Of a DNA stretch of 15,712 nt, positions 1 through 6,002 are shown one piece after another. The position numbers were made by a program, and so were the translations under genes. The stretch spans positions 1-15,712 of the forward strand of contig JAZQYH010000102.1 of assembly GCA_045633415.1 (NCBI GenBank), written 5' to 3'. Below the pieces are notes generated by a model. It was not told the DNA's origin and did no database searches. It saw only the letters and a program-made list of their open reading frames with translations. The DNA comes from RGIG3102 sp045633415 (GTDB taxonomy: Bacteria; Bacillota; Clostridia; Oscillospirales; Ruminococcaceae). Within the stretch, counting starts at the first letter, position 1; each line of letters opens with the position of its first letter.

Positions 1-532
1 TGGCGGCGAAGATGACTACTACAACGTTTCCCCATGGACAAAATCCTTTGGCTTTGGCAAAAAACCAGAAGATGTTGACACAGAATATATGGAAAACTTT
101 ATTTTCAGCTACTACGGTCCAACTGTAATGGAAGTTGCTGACCGTCTGGGTATTGAATGGGATGAATACTCCTGTGAAAATGAACCTCTGTTGGCTGAAG
201 TTGAAATGGATACACCACATGGTAAAATTATGCCTGGCACAGTTTCCGGCCATATCCTTACAATGTGTGTAAAGAAAGATGGCAAGGAAGTGAGTGGTTT
301 CCACTTTGTACACAAAGTACATGACAAAATGCAGCCACTGCCAAGCCGTAAAATGAGAATTGAATTCAAAGGCGAACTGAACAACACTATTGAATTCTCT
401 TCAGTATTTGCTAAACCAGATGTATTCCTTACATCTGCTGCACCTGGCATCAACCTTATTCCATCTATCGTAAAAGCTCAGCCTGGTTTTGTAAATGCGC
501 TGGATATTCCAGTAGGTTATGTACCAAGATAA
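1..532 (+). CDS. Dihydrodipicolinate reductase-like NAD(P)-dependent dehydrogenase, C-terminal part
   Basis: The 5' end lies outside the window. The frame is open from base 2, so the ATG at 89 is probably internal; 176 complete codons are visible. The C-terminus contains a stretch like NLIPSIVKAQPGFVNALDIPV, resembling the NAIPxVxxAxPG...DLP ending of dihydrodipicolinate-reductase-like proteins and 2,4-diaminopentanoate dehydrogenases. Those enzymes have an N-terminal Rossmann domain (not visible here) and a mixed alpha/beta substrate domain. The substrate cannot be judged from this fragment. It is unlikely to be classical DapB: the C-terminal segment is long and the DapB catalytic His-His motif is not seen in the visible part. 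An intrinsic terminator follows 24 bases after the stop, so this is the last gene of its unit. The family call is moderate; the existence of a real gene is near certain. Confidence 0.6.
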   Translation, partial: GGEDDYYNVSPWTKSFGFGKKPEDVDTEYMENFIFSYYGPTVMEVADRLGIEWDEYSCENEPLLAEVEMDTPHGKIMPGTVSGHILTMCVKKDGKEVSGFHFVHKVHDKMQPLPSRKMRIEFKGELNNTIEFSSVFAKPDVFLTSAAPGINLIPSIVKAQPGFVNALDIPVGYVPR

Positions 533-555
533 TTTATAATTTTTATTTGTTTTTT

Positions 556-585
556 AAAAAAGCCTGTAGATTTTACAGGCTTTTT
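556..585 (+). terminator. Intrinsic terminator of the dehydrogenase gene
   Basis: Stem AGCCTGTA (561-568) pairs with TACAGGCT (574-581) around a 5-nt loop, flanked by A5 on the left and T5 on the right. It lies 24 bases after the stop codon at 530-532. Confidence 0.9.
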
Positions 586-710
586 CCATTTTTGGTTTGA
601 TTTTATGGTCATTTTGCGGTAAAATATATTCATAATTACCGATGAAAGTAGGCAAAACTTACAAACATCAAAAATATCGCAAATTTTTTAAAAAAATTAT
701 AAAAAAAGTG

Positions 711-739
711 TTGACATTTCAGTAGACGCTTGCTATAAT
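711..739 (+). promoter_or_regulatory. Consensus sigma-A promoter for tRNA-Lys
   Basis: TTGACA at 711-716, a 17-bp spacer, and TATAAT at 734-739, preceded by an extended -10 TGC. All twelve hexamer bases match consensus. Initiation would fall near 746, about 32 bases before the mature tRNA. Confidence 0.93.
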
Positions 740-777
740 ATAAAAGCTGTCAAGGATAACAGCTACTAAATCGGTGA

Positions 778-853
778 GAGCCATTAGCTCAGTCGGCAGA
801 GCACCTGACTTTTAATCAGGGTGTCCGGAGTTCGAGTCTCCGATGGCTCACCA
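778..853 (+). tRNA. tRNA-Lys (anticodon UUU)
   Basis: A 76-nt cloverleaf. The acceptor arm GAGCCAT (778-784) pairs with ATGGCTC (843-849), the discriminator is A850, and CCA is encoded at 851-853. The anticodon stem is CCTGA/TCAGG with loop CTTTTAA; the anticodon TTT is at 811-813. The T-loop TTCGAGT is present. It is a stand-alone gene with its own promoter and terminator, with no tRNA cluster nearby. Confidence 0.97.
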
Positions 854-854
854 T

Positions 855-886
855 AAACGACCAAGTTGGAATGCTTGGTCGTTTTT
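855..886 (+). terminator. Terminator of tRNA-Lys
   Basis: Stem AAACGACCAAG (855-865) pairs with CTTGGTCGTTT (874-884), with an 8-nt loop TTGGAATG and a T-run. It starts one base after the encoded CCA. Confidence 0.93.
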
Positions 887-937
887 ATTGCGAATTTAAA
901 TATGTGAAGTAACTTCCCTTTCAAAGTGAAACACAAT

Positions 938-970
938 AACCGCCTGGGTTGGAATACAGGCGGTTTTTTT
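938..970 (+). terminator. Second tandem terminator downstream of tRNA-Lys
   Basis: Stem AACCGCCTG (938-946) pairs with CAGGCGGTT (957-965), followed by a T-run to 970. The loop contains GTTGGAAT, also present in the first terminator, although the stems differ. No gene is visible between the two terminators. Confidence 0.87.
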
Positions 971-980
971 ATTTTATATT

Positions 981-1023
981 GCAGTCAGATGACAAAACAG
1001 TTATTTGACTGCTTTATTTTTTT
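981..1023 (+). terminator. Third hairpin with T-tract, overlapping the next promoter
   Basis: A 13-pair RNA stem (981-993 with 1000-1012, including two G-U pairs) closes a 6-nt loop AAAACA and is followed by a T-rich tract (1013-1023). This has the form of an intrinsic terminator. The 3' arm overlaps the -35 box (1005-1010) of the next gene, so as DNA the same dyad could be an operator. The choice between the two roles is open. Confidence 0.6.
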
Positions 1024-1033
1024 ATCCTATACT
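1005..1033 (+). promoter_or_regulatory. Promoter of the secreted-protein gene
   Basis: TTGACT at 1005-1010, a 17-bp spacer, and TATACT at 1028-1033. Initiation near 1040 would leave a leader of about 15 nt. This argues for the ATG at 1055 as the start and against any upstream ATG in the same frame. Confidence 0.8.
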
Positions 1034-1054
1034 ATAACCAAGGCAGGTGATTGT

Positions 1055-2083
1055 ATGAAAAATCAAAAGTTGTTTTTTATATCAATTATAACTTTGGTTA
1101 TATTATTTTTACCTATAAAAAGCTATGCCCAGCAAAGAGACGCTGAATATTTTGCAGTATTAAACTTTGATTCCTTAAAAACAATAGATTCTGTAAATCA
1201 TCATCGTGACTATGGCACTGTCTCATATATTAAAAATGGTGTTGAAATGCTGGAAAATGATGTAAGAGAAGAAAATGCCATTTCCCCAGACGATTCCCGC
1301 CTGCACAATATATATGCAAAAGATTATTTCGCCCCATTTTCCACAGGTTATTCCAATCTTGGCAATGACATAATATTAAAGACTAATGCTTTCTGGAACC
1401 CAGTAAAGGCAAAAGTAAGATATATAAACTATATAGAACAACCAAATGCAAAACCAAGGCAGGAATGGTTAGACTATTTCAGCGATATTATCACTAAAGA
1501 ATGTGGGCAAACAGATTCCCCTATTATTATCAGTGAGGCTTGGATTACTTGGTGGAATGGCATAGAATACGCCGCTGTAAACGCCAGCAACTATGTGTGG
1601 CGAAGCAGTCTTCAACCCTCAGAATATTATAACAGCCCAGAAAAAATACCAGCTGGAAACAACCATCTGATGTATCGCTCAACAATGATTTTCGCAAATA
1701 GAAAGCCAATGTATGAATACATATCCGATGTTCGTTATTGGAAAATAAATACCACCCCATTAAACAGAGAAATGGAGCATGTATGTTGTTCATTTATAGC
1801 AGCAGAAGACGAATCCATTCTTTACTGTGAAGATTTTGCATCGTATCAATATGATAAAAACGGAAAACTAAAACTGTATGCTGTATATGATTTATGCTCT
1901 TGGATTTATCAGGAAATGCAGTATAGCCCAGACTATTTCTTCGGTGATGTGGACGGAGATGGAAAACTTGAACTGGTAGACTACCATCGTTCAAACAACA
2001 GTATGATGATGGGCGGATATAGTGTATATGATTTGGACGGAGAAACATTAAAACGAAGTAACTTTGTAAACGATGGCATGTAA
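1055..2083 (+). CDS. Secreted protein of unknown function with a C-terminal EF-hand-like/FG-GAP-like loop
   Basis: A predicted 342-residue protein. The start at 1055 is chosen because AGGTGA lies just upstream and the product then opens with a clear signal peptide: Lys-rich start, hydrophobic core at residues 6-21, and a likely cleavage after SYA at residue 25, giving mature QQRDAEY. There is no lipobox cysteine. The mature part is rich in Tyr, Trp and Asn. Near the C-terminus (about 298-309) is DVDGDGKLELVD, with Asp at loop positions 1, 3, 5 and 12 as in calcium-binding EF-hand, dockerin or FG-GAP/VCBS loops; a second weaker DLDGE follows. Only one full loop is present, so a dockerin is unlikely. 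The gene is monocistronic, with its own promoter and terminator. It uses more A/T-ending codons than the neighbouring housekeeping genes. I do not recognise a family; an extracytoplasmic location is well supported, the function is not. Confidence 0.8.
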   Translation: MKNQKLFFISIITLVILFLPIKSYAQQRDAEYFAVLNFDSLKTIDSVNHHRDYGTVSYIKNGVEMLENDVREENAISPDDSRLHNIYAKDYFAPFSTGYSNLGNDIILKTNAFWNPVKAKVRYINYIEQPNAKPRQEWLDYFSDIITKECGQTDSPIIISEAWITWWNGIEYAAVNASNYVWRSSLQPSEYYNSPEKIPAGNNHLMYRSTMIFANRKPMYEYISDVRYWKINTTPLNREMEHVCCSFIAAEDESILYCEDFASYQYDKNGKLKLYAVYDLCSWIYQEMQYSPDYFFGDVDGDGKLELVDYHRSNNSMMMGGYSVYDLDGETLKRSNFVNDGM

Positions 2084-2084
2084 C

Positions 2085-2118
2085 AAAAAAGACCTTGTCA
2101 AACGACAAGGTCTTTTTT
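2085..2118. terminator. Bidirectional terminator between the secreted-protein gene and tRNA-Arg
   Basis: A perfect 9-bp GC-rich stem GACCTTGTC (2091-2099) / GACAAGGTC (2104-2112) with loop AAAC, flanked by A6 and T6. It can stop transcription from both sides. It begins just after the stop at 2083, and the tRNA-Arg 3' end is at 2121 on the other strand. Confidence 0.93.
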
Positions 2119-2120
2119 AT

Positions 2121-2196
2121 TGGTGCACCCGGCGGGATTTGAACCCGTGCCCTTCAGAGTCGGAGTCTGACGTTCTTCCAACTGAACTACGAGCGC
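2121..2196 (-). tRNA. tRNA-Arg (anticodon CCG)
   Basis: A 76-nt cloverleaf on the minus strand. Acceptor GCGCTCG pairs with CGGGTGC (with G-U pairs), the discriminator is A, and CCA is encoded (tgg at 2121-2123 on plus). The anticodon stem TCAGA/TCTGA closes loop CTCCGAC; the anticodon CCG lies at 2161-2163. It reads the CGG codon. The T-loop TTCAAAT is present. Confidence 0.96.
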
Positions 2197-2222
2197 TTAC
2201 AGTTTTAACTGCTGTAAAATGT

Positions 2223-2251
2223 ATTTTACCATATACTTGTAAAAAAATAAA
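2223..2251 (-). promoter_or_regulatory. Possible promoter of tRNA-Arg
   Basis: On the minus strand: TTTATT (2246-2251), a 17-bp spacer, and TAAAAT (2223-2228). The -10 sits in one half of a dyad, GTAAAAT-2-ATTTTAC (2214-2229). It is about 27 bases upstream of the mature tRNA 5' end. The -35 is weak. Confidence 0.4.
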
Positions 2252-2263
2252 GAGGAAATTTTG

Positions 2264-3133
2264 TCAGAAAAGGGTAAGCTGTTCCCCTTGCATTTTATCT
2301 TCATAAGTGCTCAGATATTGAAATATTTCTTCGGTATTATACATTATGCCGTTCTGGTGGCATATTTTGCGAAAAAGTGCCATCAGCTTTTGATTATTGG
2401 GACTGGTACACATATAGCTGTTGCCATAATAATGTATATACTTTTCTTTAAGAGATGGGAAATGTTCATCCAGCTTCTGATAAAAATATTCCCTGTTGCC
2501 TTCTCTCAACGTAAGCCCCATATCAAAGCATATAATACCTTTTACTTTTGCCTCGATACACATATCCAGTATGGCGCTGATATTTTCTTCTGTGTCATTT
2601 ATAAAAGGAAGTATGGGTGTCAGCCACACAACTGTAGGTATGCCTGCATTTTTAAGCTTCATAAGAGTGTCAAATCTTTCCTTGGTGGTGGCTACCTTCG
2701 GCTCCAGTATTCTGCACAAATCTTCGTCTGCTGTGGTCAGTGTCATCTGCACTACAGCTTTACTTTTATTGTTTATGCTCTGCAGCAGGTCTATGTCCCT
2801 TAAAACAAGGTCGGATTTTGTTATAAGGGTAAAACCATAGCTATTTTTATCTGCTATTTCAAGGCATTTTCTGGTGTACTGCAGTTGCTTTTCACAGTGC
2901 ATATATGGGTCTGCCATACTGCCAGTGCCAATCATCATCTTTTTCTTTTTGCTTTTCAGGGCGGTTTCCAGCAGCTGAGGTGCATTCTGCTTTACCAGCA
3001 CATCTTCAAAGTCGTGGTCCATGTTATAGCACACACTGCGGCTGTCGCAGTAAATGCAACCGTGAGTGCATCCACGGTAGATATTCATATTGCCTTTAGG
3101 TGACAATATACCTTTTACATTTTCAAAATGCAC
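2264..3133 (-). CDS. SPL-family radical SAM protein (SplB-like, COG1533 type)
   Basis: A 289-residue protein in the family of spore photoproduct lyase-like radical SAM enzymes. CTHGCIYC at residues 22-29 supplies the three cysteines (22, 26, 29) of the [4Fe-4S] cluster in the family's CxxxCxxC spacing. The C-terminus ends in QLTLF, similar to the QLSLF ending common in this family. The start is taken as the GTG at 3131-3133 because AGGGGAG lies a few bases upstream. The longer open frame to 3352 has no matching ribosome site, and its extra residues look non-coding (Ile/Asn/Leu-rich, from AT-rich intergenic DNA). Members are often annotated as DNA repair photolyase-like, but most have no proven substrate. 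It is shorter than true SplB, so spore photoproduct repair should not be assumed. It is divergent from the FKBP-like gene and has no co-directional neighbour. Confidence 0.85.
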   Translation of the reverse strand: MHFENVKGILSPKGNMNIYRGCTHGCIYCDSRSVCYNMDHDFEDVLVKQNAPQLLETALKSKKKKMMIGTGSMADPYMHCEKQLQYTRKCLEIADKNSYGFTLITKSDLVLRDIDLLQSINNKSKAVVQMTLTTADEDLCRILEPKVATTKERFDTLMKLKNAGIPTVVWLTPILPFINDTEENISAILDMCIEAKVKGIICFDMGLTLREGNREYFYQKLDEHFPSLKEKYIHYYGNSYMCTSPNNQKLMALFRKICHQNGIMYNTEEIFQYLSTYEDKMQGEQLTLF

Positions 3134-3168
3134 TGTATCACTCCCCTTTTTCGCCTGTCTACTGCAAT

Positions 3169-3197
3169 ATATTACCATATTTATAATAATTTGTGAA
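3169..3197 (-). promoter_or_regulatory. Candidate promoter of the radical SAM gene
   Basis: On the minus strand: TTCACA (3192-3197), 17 bp, TAATAT (3169-3174). It is about 35 bases upstream of the GTG start, consistent with the short start rather than the long open frame. Confidence 0.45.
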
Positions 3198-3256
3198 TGT
3201 CTGGTGTATGTTCTGTGACAATAAAGCAACAATTTGTTTAAAATACAATTTTTTGC

Positions 3257-3285
3257 TTGCAAGTTAAGTAATAATAAGATAAAAT
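3257..3285 (+). promoter_or_regulatory. Promoter of the trigger-factor-like gene
   Basis: TTGCAA (3257-3262), 17-bp spacer, TAAAAT (3280-3285). Initiation would be near 3292. GGAGG at 3314-3318 precedes the ATG at 3330 with an 11-nt gap. Confidence 0.6.
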
Positions 3286-3329
3286 AGTGTTTACGACTGT
3301 TAAAATTATTAATGGAGGATATATATAAT

Positions 3330-4451
3330 ATGAATTCAAAAGCAAAATTCAAAAAGAATCTGACAAGAATTATTTGTCTCGTTCTTGCTGGCGTTATGCT
3401 GCTGGGCTCTTTTGCATACTTTACACTGGATAAATCCGCTCTGTACAGCTACAGCGATGGTCTGACAGACGAAGGTTTCTTTGAAGGTGTTACTGCTCTG
3501 GACAATGTAGTTCTTCCAGACTACAAAGCATTCACAATGCCAGAAGACCTTACAGTTGCAACAGACGCTGAAATCGAAGCTAAAATCGATGAAATCAAAT
3601 CCACATTTGCTACAAGTGAAAAAGATGTTGATACAGAACGTGCAGTAGTAAACGGCGACTACATCAACATTGACTACGTTGGTAAAATTGATGGTGTTGA
3701 ATTTGCAGGCGGCTCCACAGAAGGCGCTGGCAGCGATGTAACAATCGGCAGCAAAACATTTATCGATGGTTTTGAAGAACAGATTATTGGCCACAAAGCT
3801 GGTGAAACATTTGACATCACAGTTACTTTCCCAGAAGACTACGGCAACACAGACCTGGCTGGTAAAGAAGCTGTATTCACAATCACAGTAAACCACTACT
3901 ACAAAACAATTCTGCCAGAAATCGACGATGCATTTATCGCAGAAAACCTGAAAGACTACTACAGCGATGTAGAAGACATGAAAGCTAAACTGGCTGAAGA
4001 AATCGTTGATGCTGACACTAAAAACCACGTTTGGAACAAGCTTATCGAAGAAACAACTGTAACAAGCTACCCAGAAGTAATTTACAACTACGAAGTAGCT
4101 GCAAGAAAAGCCAACATCGAAGCTTCCGCTTCACAGTACGGTGTATCTGCAGAAAGTCTGCTGACACTCTATGGTTACTCAACTATGGATGAATATCTGG
4201 CTGATATGGACGAAGATATCAAATACTATGAAAAAGTATATCTGACAGTTCAGGCAGTATGCGAAAAAGAAGGCTTCAGAGTTACAGAAGATGATATGAA
4301 AACATACTTCGAAACTATGTTCGGCACAACAGATTACTCCGATTACGAAGCAGTATACGGTAAACCATACCTGAAATCTATCGTAATGCGTGATGTAATT
4401 CTGAAAACACTTATCGCTGATATGAAAGTAGTTCCAGCAACAGCTGAATAA
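3330..4451 (+). CDS. Membrane-anchored trigger-factor-like FKBP-type peptidyl-prolyl isomerase
   Basis: A 373-residue protein. A basic N-terminus (KAKFKKNLTR) is followed by one hydrophobic segment (about 14-31), either a membrane anchor or an uncleaved signal; no lipobox is seen. Residues about 60-105 resemble the linker before the isomerase domain of trigger factor (LPDYKAF... then an acidic helix). Residues about 108-190 form an FKBP domain (GDYINIDYVGKIDG, FIDGFEEQIIGHKAGE, FPEDYG, AVFTITVN). The remainder, rich in charged helices, resembles the trigger factor C-terminal chaperone arm. The ribosome-binding N-domain of cytosolic trigger factor (about 110 residues) is missing and replaced by the anchor. 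I infer a chaperone/isomerase on the outer face of the membrane, helping secreted proteins fold. The start at 3330 follows GGAGG; the ATG at 3312 lies over the ribosome site itself and is rejected. It is monocistronic, ending in a strong terminator. Confidence 0.85.
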   Translation: MNSKAKFKKNLTRIICLVLAGVMLLGSFAYFTLDKSALYSYSDGLTDEGFFEGVTALDNVVLPDYKAFTMPEDLTVATDAEIEAKIDEIKSTFATSEKDVDTERAVVNGDYINIDYVGKIDGVEFAGGSTEGAGSDVTIGSKTFIDGFEEQIIGHKAGETFDITVTFPEDYGNTDLAGKEAVFTITVNHYYKTILPEIDDAFIAENLKDYYSDVEDMKAKLAEEIVDADTKNHVWNKLIEETTVTSYPEVIYNYEVAARKANIEASASQYGVSAESLLTLYGYSTMDEYLADMDEDIKYYEKVYLTVQAVCEKEGFRVTEDDMKTYFETMFGTTDYSDYEAVYGKPYLKSIVMRDVILKTLIADMKVVPATAE

Positions 4452-4477
4452 TTTCAGACAATACCGACAAAACAGTT

Positions 4478-4510
4478 ACAGGCACAGCAGAAACGCTGTG
4501 CCTGTTTTTT
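4478..4510 (+). terminator. Terminator of the trigger-factor-like gene
   Basis: An 11-bp stem ACAGGCACAGC (4478-4488) / GCTGTGCCTGT (4495-4505) with a 6-nt loop, followed by a T-run to 4510. Confidence 0.93.
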
Positions 4511-4524
4511 ATATTTAAACATAA

Positions 4525-4559
4525 CCCCCGCCCGATATTTTCAGGCAGGGGGATTTTTA
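4525..4559. terminator. Second hairpin between convergent genes, terminator-like
   Basis: CCCCCGCC (4525-4532) pairs with GGC-A-GGGGG (4544-4552) with one bulged base. ATTTTT follows on the plus strand, so it could back up the preceding terminator. On the minus strand it lies just past the yqeY stop, but its T-tract there is poor. Confidence 0.6.
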
Positions 4560-5006
4560 TTATGCAAAGAATGTAGCCAGAACTTCGTTTACCAGTTTGC
4601 CGTCTGCTTTGCCTTTTACCAGTGGCATCAGATTTTTCATAATGATACCTTTCTGTTTTGCTTCTGGTTTTTCCAGACCCAGCTGTGCAAGAACGCCAGC
4701 AATAACTTCTTTGATTTCTTCAACATCCATCTGTTTTGGCATAAATTCAGAAAGAACTGCAATTTTAGCAGCACATTCTTCTTTTACTTCAACATAGTTT
4801 TCTGGTGCTGTATCCATTGTTTCTTTCAGCTGTTTGATTTCTTTTGCTACTACTGCGATGGCGTCATCATCAGTCAGTTCACCTTTATTGTCAATAGCTT
4901 TGGATTTCATTGCTGCCAGAAGTGCAGACAGTGCGTCTTTTCTTACTTTGTCTTTGTTTTTCATTGCGGCCATCATGCCAACACGTACATCATCCATCAA
5001 TGCCAT
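4560..5006 (-). CDS. yqeY: GatB/YqeY domain-containing protein
   Basis: A 148-residue protein, the usual size of the YqeY family. It is made of charged helices, with the family's conserved features: MDDVRVGMMAAMKNKDKVRKDALSALLAAMK at the N-terminus, LSEFMPKQM in the middle, and a C-terminal MKNLMP...GKADGKLVNEVL that corresponds to the tail domain shared with the GatB subunit of tRNA amidotransferase. The ATG at 5004-5006 is used because GAGGT lies about 8 nt upstream. A TTG six codons earlier overlaps that site and is rejected. YqeY is thought to bind tRNA or to assist amidotransferase-like processes, but its biochemical role is not settled. It may be relevant that this genome's AspRS looks non-discriminating, a situation that needs GatCAB. 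The promoter overlaps that of the divergent hydrolase. Confidence 0.92.
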   Translation of the reverse strand: MALMDDVRVGMMAAMKNKDKVRKDALSALLAAMKSKAIDNKGELTDDDAIAVVAKEIKQLKETMDTAPENYVEVKEECAAKIAVLSEFMPKQMDVEEIKEVIAGVLAQLGLEKPEAKQKGIIMKNLMPLVKGKADGKLVNEVLATFFA

Positions 5007-5043
5007 AGTTATATACCTCGTCAAAATATTTTTTTATGAGAAT

Positions 5044-5072
5044 ATTTTACCCCAAATTTATTGTTTGTGCAA
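5044..5072 (-). promoter_or_regulatory. Promoter of yqeY
   Basis: On the minus strand: TTGCAC (5067-5072), 17-bp spacer, TAAAAT (5044-5049). It gives a leader of roughly 30 nt to the ATG. Confidence 0.65.
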
Positions 5073-5090
5073 CTGATAATGTGTTACAAT
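5061..5090 (+). promoter_or_regulatory. Promoter of the alpha/beta hydrolase gene
   Basis: TTGTTT (5061-5066), 18-bp spacer, TACAAT (5085-5090). It overlaps the oppositely directed yqeY promoter by 12 bp, so the two promoters probably exclude each other. Confidence 0.5.
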
Positions 5091-5118
5091 TTTTACAGTA
5101 ACATAAGGAGTTTGTTCT

Positions 5119-5907
5119 ATGATTAAAAAGCTGTTTCTCAAAAGTGAAAAATATGATATCCCTGCAGTACTTACACTGCCTGAAAGAAATGATAAAGCAC
5201 CTTGCCTGATTATGTGCCACGGCACAGGCTCTTCAAAGGATGAAACAGGCAACCAATATGCAGACCTGTCTGATACGCTGGCAGAAAAAGGCATTGCATC
5301 TATCCGCTTTGATTTTGCAGGTTGCGGCGAAAGTGCTGACAGCGGCATAAACCAGACATTTATGGCAGAAGTAAATGATACTGTAAAAGCATATGAATAT
5401 ATAACAGACCTTGATGAAATAGACTCTGACAGAATCGGTATTATCGGCTACAGTCAGGGCGGCAGGGTTATGGCAATGTTTTTAGACAACTATCACGATA
5501 AAATAAAAGCCGCTGTATCATGGTCAGGTGCCTTCCACAACGGCATCGGTGTGTTTGCAGGGTTCTTTGACGCTTACTATTCTCAGGCAAAGAAAGCCGG
5601 TTTTGCCGTCATTCCTCTGGGCTGGCGAGAAGACCTTATAGTTCCACTGGCATGGTTTGATGAAATAAGAGATACAAATCCTATGGACGCCATGAAAAAA
5701 TTCAAAGGTGATTTACTGGTTATGGCTGGAGATGCAGATTTCCTTGTGCCTATGCCTCACTGTGAAGAAGTTGCGGCAACAAACGAAAAAGCCGAGCTTG
5801 TTATTTATCAGGGTGCTGACCATAACTTCAACGTTATGACAGAGGACAAGTCAATATCCATGGACCTTGTAAAAACCACTGCAGAATGGCTGGAAGAACA
5901 TCTGTAA
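5119..5907 (+). CDS. Alpha/beta hydrolase (serine esterase/acyl hydrolase)
   Basis: A 262-residue single-domain alpha/beta hydrolase with no signal peptide, so cytoplasmic. The HGTGSS oxyanion-loop region is at residues 34-39. The nucleophile elbow is GYSQGG with Ser112. The acid is probably Asp207 in GDADFLVP and the base is His235 in GADHNF, completing the triad. The RFDFAGCGES segment (63-72) matches the usual strand-4 region of the family. The overall layout resembles the cinnamoyl/feruloyl-ester hydrolases of gut Firmicutes (Est1E-like), but the substrate cannot be read from sequence. The ATG follows AAGGAG with good spacing. A patatin-like lipase follows 95 bases downstream on the same strand with no terminator between, so some co-transcription is possible. 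Confidence 0.9.
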   Translation: MIKKLFLKSEKYDIPAVLTLPERNDKAPCLIMCHGTGSSKDETGNQYADLSDTLAEKGIASIRFDFAGCGESADSGINQTFMAEVNDTVKAYEYITDLDEIDSDRIGIIGYSQGGRVMAMFLDNYHDKIKAAVSWSGAFHNGIGVFAGFFDAYYSQAKKAGFAVIPLGWREDLIVPLAWFDEIRDTNPMDAMKKFKGDLLVMAGDADFLVPMPHCEEVAATNEKAELVIYQGADHNFNVMTEDKSISMDLVKTTAEWLEEHL

Positions 5908-5944
5908 AATTCAAATATTTCACATATCAAACTATCTCTCCATC

Positions 5945-5973
5945 TTGAATATATTCTGCAAAAGTTTTATAAT
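5945..5973 (+). promoter_or_regulatory. Promoter of the patatin-like gene
   Basis: TTGAAT (5945-5950), 17-bp spacer, TATAAT (5968-5973). It is 29 bp before the ATG at 6003. Confidence 0.7.
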
Positions 5974-6002
5974 TTTATTATAGAAATGAGAGGTAATTAC
6001 TG

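Noticed and set aside
298..309. The D-x-D-x-D-G loop of the secreted protein taken as a type I dockerin (residue numbers of that protein)
   Set aside because: Dockerins have two such loops about 20 residues apart in a 60-70 residue domain; only one full loop is present here.
617..641. Inverted repeat CGGTAA...TTACCG upstream of the tRNA-Lys promoter
   Set aside because: It has only 6-bp arms 13 bp apart, nearly 70 bp above the -35 box, with no supporting context; likely chance.
926..1054. Upstream in-frame extension of the secreted protein starting at 926
   Set aside because: It would run through a terminator and the promoter and would bury the signal peptide; the ATG at 1055 has a proper ribosome site.
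2073..2306. A 77-codon open frame across the terminator and tRNA-Arg
   Set aside because: It is mostly the complement of a tRNA gene; RRDLNPCP-type peptides are a well-known artefact of translating tRNA genes.
3134..3352. N-terminal extension of the radical SAM gene to 3352
   Set aside because: It covers the divergent promoter region and its product looks non-coding; the GTG at 3133 has a strong ribosome site.
3336..4028. A 230-codon open frame opposite the trigger-factor-like gene
   Set aside because: It is an antisense shadow caused by codon bias, with an extremely Cys/Phe/Val-rich product and no start signals.
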